Shown here one piece after another: positions 32,211 to 42,389 of a DNA stretch of 64,000 nucleotides. The position numbers and the translations under genes are program-made. Under the pieces are notes generated by a model, which saw only the letters and a program-made list of their open reading frames with translations, was not told the origin of the DNA and did not search any database. The stretch's first letter is position 1. Each line of letters starts with the position of its first letter. The DNA lies in NCBI GenBank assembly GCA_032716605.1, contig CM064571.1:11166405-11230404 (forward strand). The letters run 5' to 3'. This DNA comes from Paralithodes platypus. Lineage: Eukaryota > Arthropoda > Malacostraca > Decapoda > Lithodidae.

Positions 32211-32212
<2 letters not shown>

Positions 32213-32452
32213 GGGGTAGGTGGCTTGAGTGGTTGGAACGAACTGATTTGTGTACAGTAATATTTGTTCAGTGTGTATATCTAAGAAACTTGAAGGCTTC
32301 AGAGGGAAACCTTGTCCAAGACGTGATTACTCTAGGCCCGCGTATTGGTTACATTGCACCAACTTCTTTACAACGGCAGCCATATTGCATACCTGGCCTC
32401 TCGTTGGAAACTATTGTGTACTGTGAAATATAAACATTCTATTTCTAATTAA

Positions 32453-32730
32453 GGGGGAATGGGCAGGGTTTTCTGGCTCCCCTTCTCCCTCTTGTTTAGC
32501 CCATTGATTTTTAGATTTTAAGGCGTTCGGCCCATTAGTTTGGCGATTTTAAGACTTTATGCCCCATTTCTTTGTTAATATTAAGACCTTTCGTATTATT
32601 TAGGCGTCAACTTTTCCTGACGAGCGACAGCGAGCCTGTAATTGTAAGAGTAACCGGCCTTTGGCCGGGAATGTTTTTTGCCGAAAAATGTAAACATTTA
32701 CATGGAGGTCTAGGGAGGAAACTAAAAAAT
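32453..32730 (+). repeat. P-family repeat, copy 2
   Basis: Begins at TTAA (32449-32452) with GGGGGAATGGGC and shares with copy 1 the phrases TGTTTAGCCCATTG, ATTTTAAGGCGTTCG and ACCGGCCTTTGGCCGGGA. Also contains GACGAGCGACAGCGAGCCTG, the signature seen in copies 3, 4 and 5. Right border not clear. Confidence 0.6.
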
Positions 32731-32997
32731 AATATATAGAAAAGAAACAAAAATAATAATAAAGTATATAATTATAGAAGAGTGTATATAAAGCAGTGTA
32801 GGCCTACAGTATGTCTGTTGAAGATTATTTGTGAATGTGATCTATTTAATTATTTGGATCACACTGTATTACTTCAAAGCCGCATTTTAGTATACTGTAG
32901 TTGCACCAAGAGATTCGCTGCAGCCAGTAGTTTTATATTAGTGTATACCCTTCCTCTTCCCTAAATGGCCTGCCTAAGTCAAATATAATTACATTAA
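32731..32997. other. Unassigned AT-rich spacer
   Basis: No gene recognised. Ends at the TTAA (32994-32997) bordering P copy 3. Confidence 0.45.
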
Positions 32998-33375
32998 GGG
33001 AGCCCACCTCGCTTTTTTTTCTCTTTCTCTCCCTCTCTCTTTGGCTTGTATCCATTCGGTCCCATTTAGCGTGCTGGTTTAAGACATTTACCCCCATCCA
33101 GGTGTCAATATTTTCCTGGCGAGTGGTAGCGAGCCAGCATATATATATATTTAAGTTTTAACAGCAAGCTAAATTTGTACATTTTTCGATAGAAAAATAT
33201 CTCCGACGAAGCTGGATTTCTTCATACAATGCTGGCTCGCTATCGCTCACCAGGAAGAAATTGACACCTGGATGGGGATAAATATCTCAAAAAAGTTGGC
33301 TTAATGGGGCCGAATGGATACAAGCTAGGGAAAGAGAGTAAAGGAGAGAACGGTAAAAAAAGCCGGTGACCCCCC
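32998..33375. mobile_element. P copy 3: palindromic foldback element with TTAA borders
   Basis: Two arms of about 135 nt (33006-33140 and 33232-33368) are inverted copies at roughly 80 percent or more. Landmarks are GGCTTGTATCCATTCGG, CCCCATCCAGGTGTCAAT and GGCTCGCTATCGCT on each arm. The spacer is about 90 nt. The outermost bases are GGGAGCC on the left and, inverted, GGGGGGTCACCGGC on the right, each next to TTAA (32994-32997 and 33376-33379). No coding capacity. Confidence 0.75.
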
Positions 33376-33736
33376 TTAAAGTTAACATTGACACCATCAT
33401 AGTAAAAAGCCGGTGACCCCCCTTAAAGTTAACATTGACACCATCATAGTAAAAAGCCGGTGACCCCCCTTAAAGTTAACATTGACACCATCATAGTACA
33501 AAGCCGGTGACCCCCCTTAAAGTTAACATTGACACCATCATAGTAAAAAGCCGGTGACCCCCCTTAAAGTTAACATTGACACCATCATAGTAAAAAGCCG
33601 GTGACCCCCCTTAAAGTTAACATTGACACCATCATAGTAAAAAGCCGGTGACCCCCCTTAAAGTTAACATTGACACCATCATAGTAAAAAGCCGGTGACC
33701 CCCCTTAAAGTTAACATTGACACCATCATAGTAAAA
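33361..33736. repeat. 47-bp tandem repeat, eight copies
   Basis: Units start AGCCGGTGACCCCCCTTAAA at 33361, 33408, 33455, 33502, 33549, 33596, 33643 and 33690. They are virtually identical (one A to C change at about 33499). The first unit overlaps the right terminus of foldback P3 and its TTAA, so the array appears to have grown from that junction. No unique spacers, so not a CRISPR. Confidence 0.96.
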
Positions 33737-33799
33737 AGGTTACTATAAATACAACACTCGAGCGAGCTAGAACACAGTAAAAAGGAGTGCATTGCAAAT

Positions 33800-34567
33800 A
33801 GAGCAGATATAACACTTGTCTGCCATAAAATAGAGCAGATATAACACTTGTCTGCCATAAAATAGAGCAGATATAACACTTGTCTGCCATACAATAGAGC
33901 AGATATAACACTTGTCTGCCATAAAATAGAGCAGATATAGCACTTGTCTGCCATAAAATAGAGCAGATATAACACTTGTCTGCCATAAAATAGAGCAGAT
34001 ATAACACTTGTCTGCCATAAAATAGAGCAGATATAACACTTGTCTGCCATAAAATAGAGCAGATATAACACTTGTCTGCCATAAAATAGAGCAGATATAA
34101 CACTTGTCTGCCATAAAATAGAGCAGATATAACACTTGTCTGCCATAAAATAGAGCAGATATAACACTTGTCTGCCATAAAATAGAGCAGATATAACACT
34201 TGTCTGCCATAAAATAGAGCAGATATAACACTTGTCTGCCATAAAATAGAGCAGATATAACACTTGTCTGCCATAAAATATAGCAGATATAACACTTGTC
34301 TGCCATAAAATAGAGCAGATATAACACTTGTCTGCCATAAAATATAGCAGATATAACACTTGTCTGCCATAAAATAGAGCATATATAACACTTGTCTGCC
34401 ATAACATAGAGCAGATATAACACTTGTCTGCCATAAAATAGAGCAGATATAACACTTGTCTGCCATACAATAGAGCAGATATAACACTTGTCTGCCATAA
34501 AATATAGCAGATATAACACTTGTCTGCCATAAAATAGAGCAGATATAACACTTGTCTGCCATAAAAT
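33800..34567. repeat. 32-bp tandem repeat, 24 copies
   Basis: The unit is AGAGCAGATATAACACTTGT followed by CTGCCATAAAAT, repeated every 32 bp from 33800 to 34567 with rare substitutions. Because 32 is not a multiple of 3 and the unit lacks stops in all three minus-strand phases, three overlapping minus-strand ORFs of 267-290 residues appear. They are artefacts with a 32-residue period. Confidence 0.97.
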
Positions 34568-34575
34568 CAATGACT

Positions 34576-34745
34576 AATGGTGGTCACACGGTTGATGGTA
34601 CCGTTGTGTATGTTCTCTGCAACCCTTTTGGTCACAGCTTTAGGTATTTTGGTGTGAGTATCCTAGGTTCAAGTCCTTGGAGTGCCGCATATATTTGTTG
34701 ATTTCATTAATCGAGTTTAGAAGTAAAGTTGGTTGGTGAAAAAAT
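34576..34745 (+). mobile_element. SINE G copy 2 (uninterrupted)
   Basis: Carries a tRNA-like promoter region with GGTTCAAGTCCTTGGAGTGC as the B-box/T-arm, followed by CATATATTTGTTGATTTCAT, TAATCGAGTTTAGAAG and GTTGGTTGGTG. Matches, in reverse, the pieces on both sides of L copy 2 (17150-17515) and part of the 327-bp units at 40394-41170. The upstream limit is approximate. Confidence 0.65.
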
Positions 34746-34904
34746 ATAATTAACATAAATACAACTTTGAATGGCCGATAAAGCTCACATAAAGCACATG
34801 ACCTTACTGGAGGTCACAATGTTGTACGTCCCTTCAAATTGGTGTTCCTTTAAAAGTGTAGTACTTGTTTTTTTGGCATGTACAGTATATTTATCTGTTT
34901 ATTT

Positions 34905-35190
34905 ATTTATGAGTGTCCTCGCTAGACCCCCATCAAGTTTAAAAAAACACCCGTAAACAACCTTTCAAGATAAATTTGTAAATTTTTCGGTAGAAAATTG
35001 TCCAGCGGTTCCTTCTAAAAGTACAGGCTCGTTATCGCTCGCCAGGAAAAATCGACACCTACATAGCACGAAAGAGCTTAATATTGACAAAGAAATGGGC
35101 CAAAGGTATCACAATTGCCAATCTAACGGAACGATAGTCTAAAATGCTCAAAACTGATATGCTAAACATGAGGGAGAAGGGGGTAAAACA
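34905..35190 (+). repeat. P-family repeat, copy 4
   Basis: Contains TAAATTTTTCGGTAGAAAATTGTCC, CAGGCTCGTTATCGCTCGCC, TTAATATTGACAAAGAAATG, TGCTAAACATGAGGGAGAAGG in the order seen, inverted, in copies 1 and 2. Only one arm is clear. Confidence 0.55.
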
Positions 35191-35203
35191 ATAATAGCAA
35201 CTA

Positions 35204-35596
35204 TCTATCTATCTATCTATCTATTGCCTGACGCCGCGATCCCCGAAGGGGTGGCCACGAACGAACCGCCCCCATGCACCTCTGTCCCCAGTCAGTCGAC
35301 GCCCCTCCCCCCAACCAGCACCACCTTCGTTCATGTAGTTCCTCACTCCATCCTTCCACCTCATATTCGGTCTACCTCTCCCCCTCTGTCCCTCCACCTC
35401 GCTCTCGTACACCCTCTTAGTCATTCTCTCGCTTTCCATACGTTCCATATGGCCGAACCATCTCAAGTTGTTCCTTTTCACACTTTCCAGCACATCTACC
35501 TCCACACCACACCTCCTTCTTACTTCCTCATTAGTCTGTCTATCCCTCCATGTAACTCCGCACGCACTCCTTAAGTAATTCATTTCCACTGCTCTC
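35204..35596 (-). mobile_element. LINE family H copy 2, 5'-truncated, with 10-bp TSD
   Basis: Carries the last ~120 codons of H ORF2 (YLRSACGVTWRDRQTNEEVR, LRWFGHMERM) and the TAGA-type 3' tail. ATAGCAACTA occurs directly at 35194-35203 and 35597-35606, flanking the insert. A 5' truncation plus target duplication is the signature of target-primed reverse transcription. The extra 20 residues at the start of the ORF come from flanking DNA. Confidence 0.92.
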
Positions 35597-35606
35597 ATAG
35601 CAACTA

Positions 35607-37885
35607 CCTCCCCCTTAATCAAATACAATATTATGGCCACATTGAACAAATGTTCTGCATAAACACTGTAATAAACAAACTGAGAACATTAGTCTCCACT
35701 ATCTGTTTCATTGAATATACGGCTACCAGAGATTGCCGTAATGTTGCCAGAATCACACTTGGCCTATATTACTTCAAAGTCGTGTATTAGTATAGTTGCA
35801 CCATTGTTTTTTTAGATTTTAAGACGTTCGGCCCATTAGTTTGGCGATTTTAAGACTTTATGCCCCATGTATTTGTCAAATACAAACAACAAAATTGCCG
35901 GTAAAAAACATTCCCGAAAAACATGTGTATCTCCTCCTTTACTCAATCTTAGTTCCATTAAGTCTCCCTCTCAGATCCCGATTTCTCATTTGCAATTCAA
36001 TTTTCCTTTACGGGCACTTCACGTTGCTTTGTAGACAGGCGGCTAGATCATTTTATATAAGGCTTCCTTCTTCCCCATCCTCAGTCTAAATTATTTTTAT
36101 ATTTACTTATTCGTGTAGTGTTTATTTTCGTTTTGCTTGCTTTGAGCTTGGAGGCAAATGTGTGACCTAATTCATAGTTTTTGCTGTTATTGTTGTTTAT
36201 GGGGATCATCACAGGTTTGCTGTGAATAAGGTATTTATTGATTGTCAGCGCATTTGTGGGGATGGTCTAGTGAAATTTTGGGAGTAGATAGGCATCACCA
36301 ACTGAAATTCATGTGTCATTTGTGAGACAAAACGGCATACCCAGTCCTAATAAAGACATGGCACTGTACTCTGTGGATAAAATTATATGATATTATTTTA
36401 ATGTATTGGGTACTGAACTGAAATTTGGGAACTATGTAGGCCTAGGTATGGGGTTGTTATACCAGGTTTTTGAGGGGGTTAATTGGTTTAAATAGGTAGG
36501 TTCTACTTGACTGGAGGAGCCGAATCCGTTCTAACACAGACACAGAAAGTGACAGAAGAGAATTATAACAACACGTACATTCATATTATATTTATTGACA
36601 CATGAATATTGCATACGTAATACTAGAATAATGGTAAAGAACGAAATATATATAAGACGCACGAGTGAGGCTCCACTAAATTTTACTGGAAAGACTGGTA
36701 CTTCTACAATATAGATTAGTGCTCCCTACAATCGAGGTATTTACACTTGCACTCGATATGATAGGTAATTATAAGGACTGTCTTCTAATTGAAGAATTAC
36801 ACTTGTCCTGATATAAAGATCATTAGATACTAATAGCACTCCTTCAATTGAGGTATTACACTTGTGCTACTGACTGTTAGATATGAATAACGATATTCGC
36901 AATTGTAGGAGTAAACTGCGTAGAGTTATTTTAGAGTTAGTGACTAATGGGTGTTTCTTTCTAGTTTTCTTGTTCAAGTATGTATGAGTATAATTACTAT
37001 TTACTTGGTATTAATATAATCAGATTTAACATAAGTACTTCCCTAAATTAACTGGGCATCACTAGTACTTTCTTTATATTTTAATTTGCATAAGAATCGG
37101 AGAGTATGATTTGACTGGAGTACCTCCTCATATATACGCTCGTCACTAGTGCTCGTCACTGTTGATAATTTAAATCTTTTTTCTATACAACACTTAGTAT
37201 TAATCACTTTTCACAGATATTTCTCCTGTGTATTTTCAACAGCATATAATCTCACTATATTTATAGAACAGTATTTATCGTCTTCGGTATATAAGTTGTG
37301 CCGTGGTGGTGATCCTGACGTGGCTAGTTGACAGCAGTTGTACTCGAACTCTTGATGTTGGACCATGAATAATACCTACCATATGCCAGTACATAGGAAG
37401 AGTATAATCAAGTTAATGCAGGAGAGAGCTCACTGACTACTCTGGTCTTCATAAGAATTTAGATGCAGAACTTCCATAGTCTTGATGTTGGTCTTAAATA
37501 TCGTATGTAAAGATGCCAGTGTATCAACACACGTTATGAAACTAACGTAAGATAGTTGTTTTTAACGCAACGTATCTTAACTGTTCTCACCGTTATAAGA
37601 GTCTTTCAGAACTGGGAGTGATGGATAGATTTTGGCCTTCTTCGAGATAGAAAGGACTCCCTGATGAGTGCCGTTATCAGTAAACGGTGTCTCACAGAGC
37701 CCTGGTTTGGTCTATTCCGAATAAAGCGCTTGCCATGGCAGCATTCTTTATCCACAATAGCTCCGCGGTTAGGGGTAGGAAAGGATATTAGTTACAACCT
37801 GTGAAGTGTCTAATAAAGCTTTCTTGTTGATACCCACAACAACAAACATCAATTTGGGGTAGATAATTAAGTACCAGTGCACCTA
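35607..37885. other. AT-rich sequence with a partial P-like phrase
   Basis: 35815-35875 repeats ATTTTAAGACGTTCGGCCCA and TTAGTTTGGCGATTTTAAGA from the P family. The remainder (to about 37885) has no recognised coding sequence. A segment 36456-37850 starts TGTTAT and ends ACAACA and has TATATAA near 36650 and AATAAA near 37812, but no second LTR is present. Confidence 0.4.
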
Positions 37886-37889
37886 ATCA

Positions 37890-38400
37890 TGTATCCCCAA
37901 ATAGGAACAAGGGGTGGCCCAATCTTACTGTTACCTTATCTTCTAGTGAGAAATAAGGATAACTATCCAACTGAGTGATGATCTTAAAAATTCCTGCAGT
38001 GGTCATACCTTTGGCTGAGATGGCTTGGGTGATGTCTTTGAGGTCATTAAGGGCATCGGTGTGAGGAGGACTTCCGATGGGGCTGGTAGTATTCCTTCTC
38101 GGTGGTGTGGTTAAGAGGTAGACGGGCGTTTAGACTTTTGTTGAGTATTGTGCCTTTTCCTGTGTTGTCTTTCTTTTCGACTTTTCTTACTCTTTTGCAC
38201 TTCAGGATTGTCCACGTGATTGAATAAATTCTTCCTTGGTGTTGGAGAAGGTGTTATGGTGATGGCAGCGACTCTGGCATATCTTATGGGACTGTGTTTT
38301 GTTCCCTTGTGGCTTGGAGGTGTGGTGGGCAGAGGAGAAGAATTGCTTGGTGATGGAGAATGTTGGAGAACCTGTTTTTCTGTTATTTTAGGGGTATTGA
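37890..38400 (-). pseudogene. Unrecognised coding-like stretch, minus strand
   Basis: On the minus strand, one frame (about 38400-38130) reads through RYARVAAITITPSPTPRKN and a very basic KSKKSRKERQHRKRHN. After a stop a second frame (about 38140-37890) reads DALNDLKDITQAISAKGMTT and SLEDKVTVRLGHPLFLFGD. Both have amino-acid composition more like protein than noise, suggesting one frameshifted gene or retroelement ORF1. No family is recognised. Confidence 0.35.
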
Positions 38401-38514
38401 AATATCCTCATTCGCATCCAAATATCTTTATTTTATCTATATTGGATTTATTATCATGTCCCTTTATCTCTATCTTATCTATCTCTTTATTTATTTTCTC
38501 TCGATCGATCTCTC

Positions 38515-38516
<2 letters not shown>

Positions 38517-38576
<60 letters not shown>
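38517..38576. repeat. (TG)n microsatellite
   Basis: About 29 uninterrupted TG units. A short TTA run follows at 38879-38900. The poly-Val/Cys ORFs over them are artefacts. Confidence 0.97.
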
Positions 38577-38939
38577 GACGTTCCAAATCAATATAGAGTT
38601 GGTCCTAAGTGAGATTGGACGAGGTAAAATGAAAGGCAAACTATGAGAGAGGGCGATGGAGAGGAAATTTATCTGGGATGTTTATGGGCTTGTCCCGCAA
38701 CCTGGTGACATTGCTCTTAAACATGGATGCATAAAGTCATGGCAACGCGTAGTTGGATCACGATTTTTTTCGTATTTTTTTTTTAGGGAAGGGGGGTGGA
38801 CCCTTCTGTGTAATTTAGTATTTATCTACAATACATATCTACCTATCCATGTGTCTTATCTATCTATCACTGTCTGTCATTATTATTATTATTATTATTA
38901 ATATTATACCTAGCTACTGCATTATAACAACAACAACGA

Positions 38940-40314
38940 CACTCTACAAACCACTCCAGAACACAAAGCACAGATACTCAACACTCATTTCCAATCAGTA
39001 TTCACACAAGAAAACAACCAAATACCTAACATGCTTGAAAACCCCTACCCACCCATACCCCACCTAGACTTAACGACTAACGGCATACAGAAACTACTAG
39101 AGACACTTGACACAAACAAAGCCACTGGTCCTGACAACATCCCTGCCTTTATCCTTAAAAATTGTGCCTCAATCCTTGCCCCCATCCTGCAAAGCATCTT
39201 TACTCAGTCACTTCACACAGGCATCCTTCCACCTGACTGGCTTTGTGCGAACATCACTCCCCTTTTCAAGACAGGTGACAGGACTGACCCAAAGAATTAT
39301 AGACCCATCTCACTCACATCCATCCCATGCAAAATTTTAGAACACATTATACATAAACACATTATGAATCACCTAGACACAAACAACATCCTTACTGACG
39401 TACAACATGGATTTCGGCCCAAAAGATCATGCGAATCACAACTCATTGCCACATATCATGACATAACTAAACAACTGGACCGACGAGACATTAAACAGGT
39501 TGACTCTATTATCCTCGATTTCGCCAAAGCCTTTGACAAAGTACCCCACAAAAGACTTCAGCATAAATTAGCTTTTTACGGTATAACTGGATCTACTCTT
39601 CACTGGATCACTAATTTCCATACAAAACAGACTCAACGAGTACTCCTTGACGGCTCTTCCTCAGACTCTGTCCCTGTTTCTTCTGGTGTCCCACAAGGCA
39701 CCGTTCTTGGCCCTCTTCTTTTCCTTCTTTATATTAATGACCTTCCTCTGTCAACACCTAACACTTCTACTAGACTATTTGCCGACGATAGTTTGATGTT
39801 TAGGCCCATACTGACTAGAGACGACTGTGGACTTATCCAGCAAGACTTAAACGCCCTCGAACATTGGGAGAACACCTGGCAGATGTCTTTCCGCCCCGAT
39901 AAATGAAAACTTCTCTGCTTTACCCGCTCCCGATCACCCATCACTTTCAATTACACATTACACAACCAACCACTAGAATCAGTTCCTTCAAACAAATATC
40001 TTGGCGTCCACCTCTCCACCAACCTAAGATTCAACACCCACATTCATCACATACAAAGTCAGGCAAACCGCACACTAGGGTTCTTGAGGAGGAATTTACA
40101 CAATTGTACACGAGACATCAAACACATAGCTTATAACACCCTTGTTCGCCCAACACTGGAGTACTGCGCCACAGTATGGGATCCATACACTCAATTTAAC
40201 ATTAACACACTTGAAAAATTAACACAAAAGCAGCCAGGTTCATCACACACAATTACACGCAAACCCCAGGCATCACAACCCGTATCAAAATCAAATAAGC
40301 ATGGAAACCCTTAA
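38940..40314 (+). pseudogene. Family F reverse transcriptase with one nonsense codon
   Basis: The open frame 39031-39906 contains ATGPDNIPAFIL, NYRPISLTS (residues 89-97), LDFAKAFDKVP (162-172), SSGVPQGTVLGPLLF (217-231) and RLFADDS (248-254). It stops at TGA 39904-39906 in the position where E has RPDKCHHIRF. The same frame then continues with KLLCFTRSRS, SNKYLGVHLSTNLRF and NTLVRPTLEYCATVWDPY to about 40220, where a frameshift occurs. So the RT core is intact apart from one nonsense change, likely at a Cys codon. Confidence 0.88.
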
Positions 40315-40393
40315 CACACAAAGACTCAAGCACAGACTCACAGTAATATATAAAATCACACACAATTATATTGACATTAAAAAACATGAATAT

Positions 40394-41170
40394 TATTATG
40401 TTCCTTCCAACAACCAACTATACTCCTAAAATCGATTAATGAAATTTACAAACACATGTGGCAGTCCGTGGATTCGAATCCAGGATGCTCACACCGAAAA
40501 TCAACACCTTATGCATCGCACCACGTAGACAGTTAAAGAATGGTGGACACTGCCTACGATTTATTATGCAACTTCGAATCCTGCATATCAATCTAAGCAT
40601 GTACACACATCCCAACTGCAACTCACGTAGGCTATGCATATGTGAATGGAAAGAGCAATTAATGGGGCCTTAACCACTAGGGAAGTCCTCTCGATAAATT
40701 ACCCCTGAACCAATATCAATTATTATGTTCCTTCCAACAACCAACTATACTCCTAAAATCGATTAATGAAATTTACAAACACATGTGGCAGTCCGTGGAT
40801 TCGAATCCAGGATGCTCACACCGAAAATCAACACCTTATGCATCGCACCACGTAGACAGTTAAAGAATGGTGGACACTGCCTACGATTTATTATGCAACT
40901 TCGAATCCTGCATATCAATCTAAGCATGTACACACATCCCAACTGCAACTCACGTAGGCTATGCATATGTGAATGGAAAGAGCAATTAATGGGGCCTTAA
41001 CCACTAGGGAAGTCCTCTCGATAAATTACCCCTGAACCAATATCAATTATTATGTTCCTTCCAACAACCAACTATACTCCTAAAATCGATTAATGAAATT
41101 TACAAACACATGTGGCAGTCCGTGGATTCGAATCCAGGATGCTCACACCGAAAATCAACACCTTATGCAC
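40394..41170. repeat. 327-bp tandem units containing SINE G, 2.4 copies
   Basis: TATTATGTTCCTTCCAACAA occurs at 40394, 40721 and 41048, exactly 327 bp apart. Copies 1 and 2 are essentially identical; the third stops at about 41170. Each unit includes the SINE G region (CGATTAATGAAATTTACAAA and the tRNA-like TGGATTCGAATCCAGG) plus about 190 bp more. Paired ORFs at 40436-40673 and 40763-41000 are duplicates of the same non-coding unit. Confidence 0.95.
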
Positions 41171-41199
41171 CTTATCTACACAACTCAAACACCCACAAC

Positions 41200-41354
41200 A
41201 CTCGTAACACACATTCTCATAAGTACCAAACATATCACACTAATACTGACTTCTACAAACACTCATTCTTTCCACGAACCATACGGGATTGGAAGTCTCC
41301 CAGAAGATACAATAAATAGCCCTACACTAGACACATTCAAACACAGAATAAACT
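41200..41354 (+). pseudogene. Family F C-terminal coding remnant
   Basis: Frames here read DFYKHSFFPRTIRDWK and LPEDTINSPTLDTFKHRIN, the usual end of CR1/L2-type ORF2 (compare SIQEWNHLPSHLVNSPILD in family E). Separated from the rest of the ORF by the 327-bp units and shifted by one base internally. Confidence 0.75.
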
Positions 41355-41899
41355 AATATTTCGCCCACATCACACGCACACCATAAACCCTCCACTTAGC
41401 TCCCCCCATCCTATATCCTGACCCCCCATCCTCCACCCTAATATCCTTATATGTGTGATATGTGCAAGTCCAGCGCCCTACACATTATCAATCGAGATCG
41501 AGATCGAGATAATATTATCTATCTTGTGGGAAGTAACTCAGAATGACTTTAACCAATGCCACTTCACCCATCTACCGTACAAAGTTGCAATATAATGTAC
41601 TCGAAGTGCGTACAACGCTATCCAGGTTTGAGTAAAGCAGTTCAACTATGAGACACTGCAAGCTTAACTTAAGTTGATTATTTGACGTTACTCTAAACAT
41701 GTAGGTTGAAGGCAACCAACAGCAATGCTTAACACAGGAACATAGAATCTCCAGAACCTGATACTGCTAAACACGTTAACACGCGAGAAACTACATAATG
41801 CCATATTATATTGTGTATCCTACCAACGCGTTAATTAGTCTTAAATTAACCTGCATTAACGGCGTACTACCTTGACAGGGATGCAACGAAAAGGAAACA

Positions 41900-42360
41900 A
41901 ATGGTGTCCATCTCTCCTTTCTCTGAAATCTCCATCTTAGGATATTTTTATATTCACCACTGCCAATGGCTTTCCTCTCATTTCACTGACCAACCTGGTG
42001 AACAAGTTTACATCTTTTCTATCCTAAATGACCTAGAGCAGCTAGTTCAGCACCCTATCAGTATCCCGGATCGCCCTGGAGATCGGCCCAACATTCTTGA
42101 CTTATTTTTAACCTCTAATCGTTCTGTTTACTCTTTTAATATTCTCCCTCTGTTGGGCTCCTCCGATCCTCCGATCATAACGTTATCTCTTTTACCTGTC
42201 CTGTGTCTCCAGTACGGCTTTCTGACACCCCCTCCCCCCACCCCCCCAAGCCGGTGGTGCTTGTGGCATTTTGGCGCTGCCGACTGAGAGGCTATTCTGC
42301 AGTACTTCTTTGATTTTCCATGGAAGGATTTTTACTTCCGTGGCCAGAGATACTCAGACA
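41900..42360 (+). mobile_element. LINE family A fragment, endonuclease part
   Basis: The frame 41901-42287 matches the family A endonuclease from [10 protein letters not shown] to WHFGAAD, with the GDFN block altered to GYFYIHH and the SDH block to SDPPII. So two catalytic blocks are lost. Similarity continues to about 42360 (YFFDFPW) and then stops abruptly. Confidence 0.82.
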
Positions 42361-42389
42361 GGGGATCTCCGACGACATTCACTAAAAAA

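Larger units (their letters stand above)
38930..41510 (+). mobile_element. LINE family F (CR1/L2-like), 5'-truncated, split by SINE G units
   Basis: Starts just before the RT and continues to a 3' end with CGAGAT units (about 41489-41510), a likely 3' terminal microsatellite. The C-terminal coding part is interrupted by 327-bp tandem units at 40394-41170. It resumes with DFYKHSFFPRTIRDWKS. Closely related to family E. Confidence 0.85.

Noticed and set aside
33361..34567. CRISPR-like appearance of the 47-bp and 32-bp arrays
   Set aside because: Units are contiguous with no variable spacers, and there are no cas genes. These are satellites in a eukaryotic context.
33679..34570. Three overlapping minus-strand ORFs of 267-290 residues
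   Set aside because: They are translations of the 32-bp tandem repeat in its three phases with a 32-residue period, not a gene.
35224..35574. Plus-strand ORF of 116 residues, also at 62126-62476 and 44901-45209
   Set aside because: It is the antisense of the conserved H C-terminal region. Its conservation follows from the real frame on the other strand.
36456..37850. Possible LTR (TGTTAT..ACAACA with TATATAA and AATAAA)
   Set aside because: No second LTR, no clear primer-binding site or polypurine tract, and no target duplication. The end bases alone are weak evidence.
40436..41000. Two pairs of identical ORFs (67 and 71 residues)
   Set aside because: They are the same non-coding 327-bp unit read twice; identity reflects the tandem repeat.
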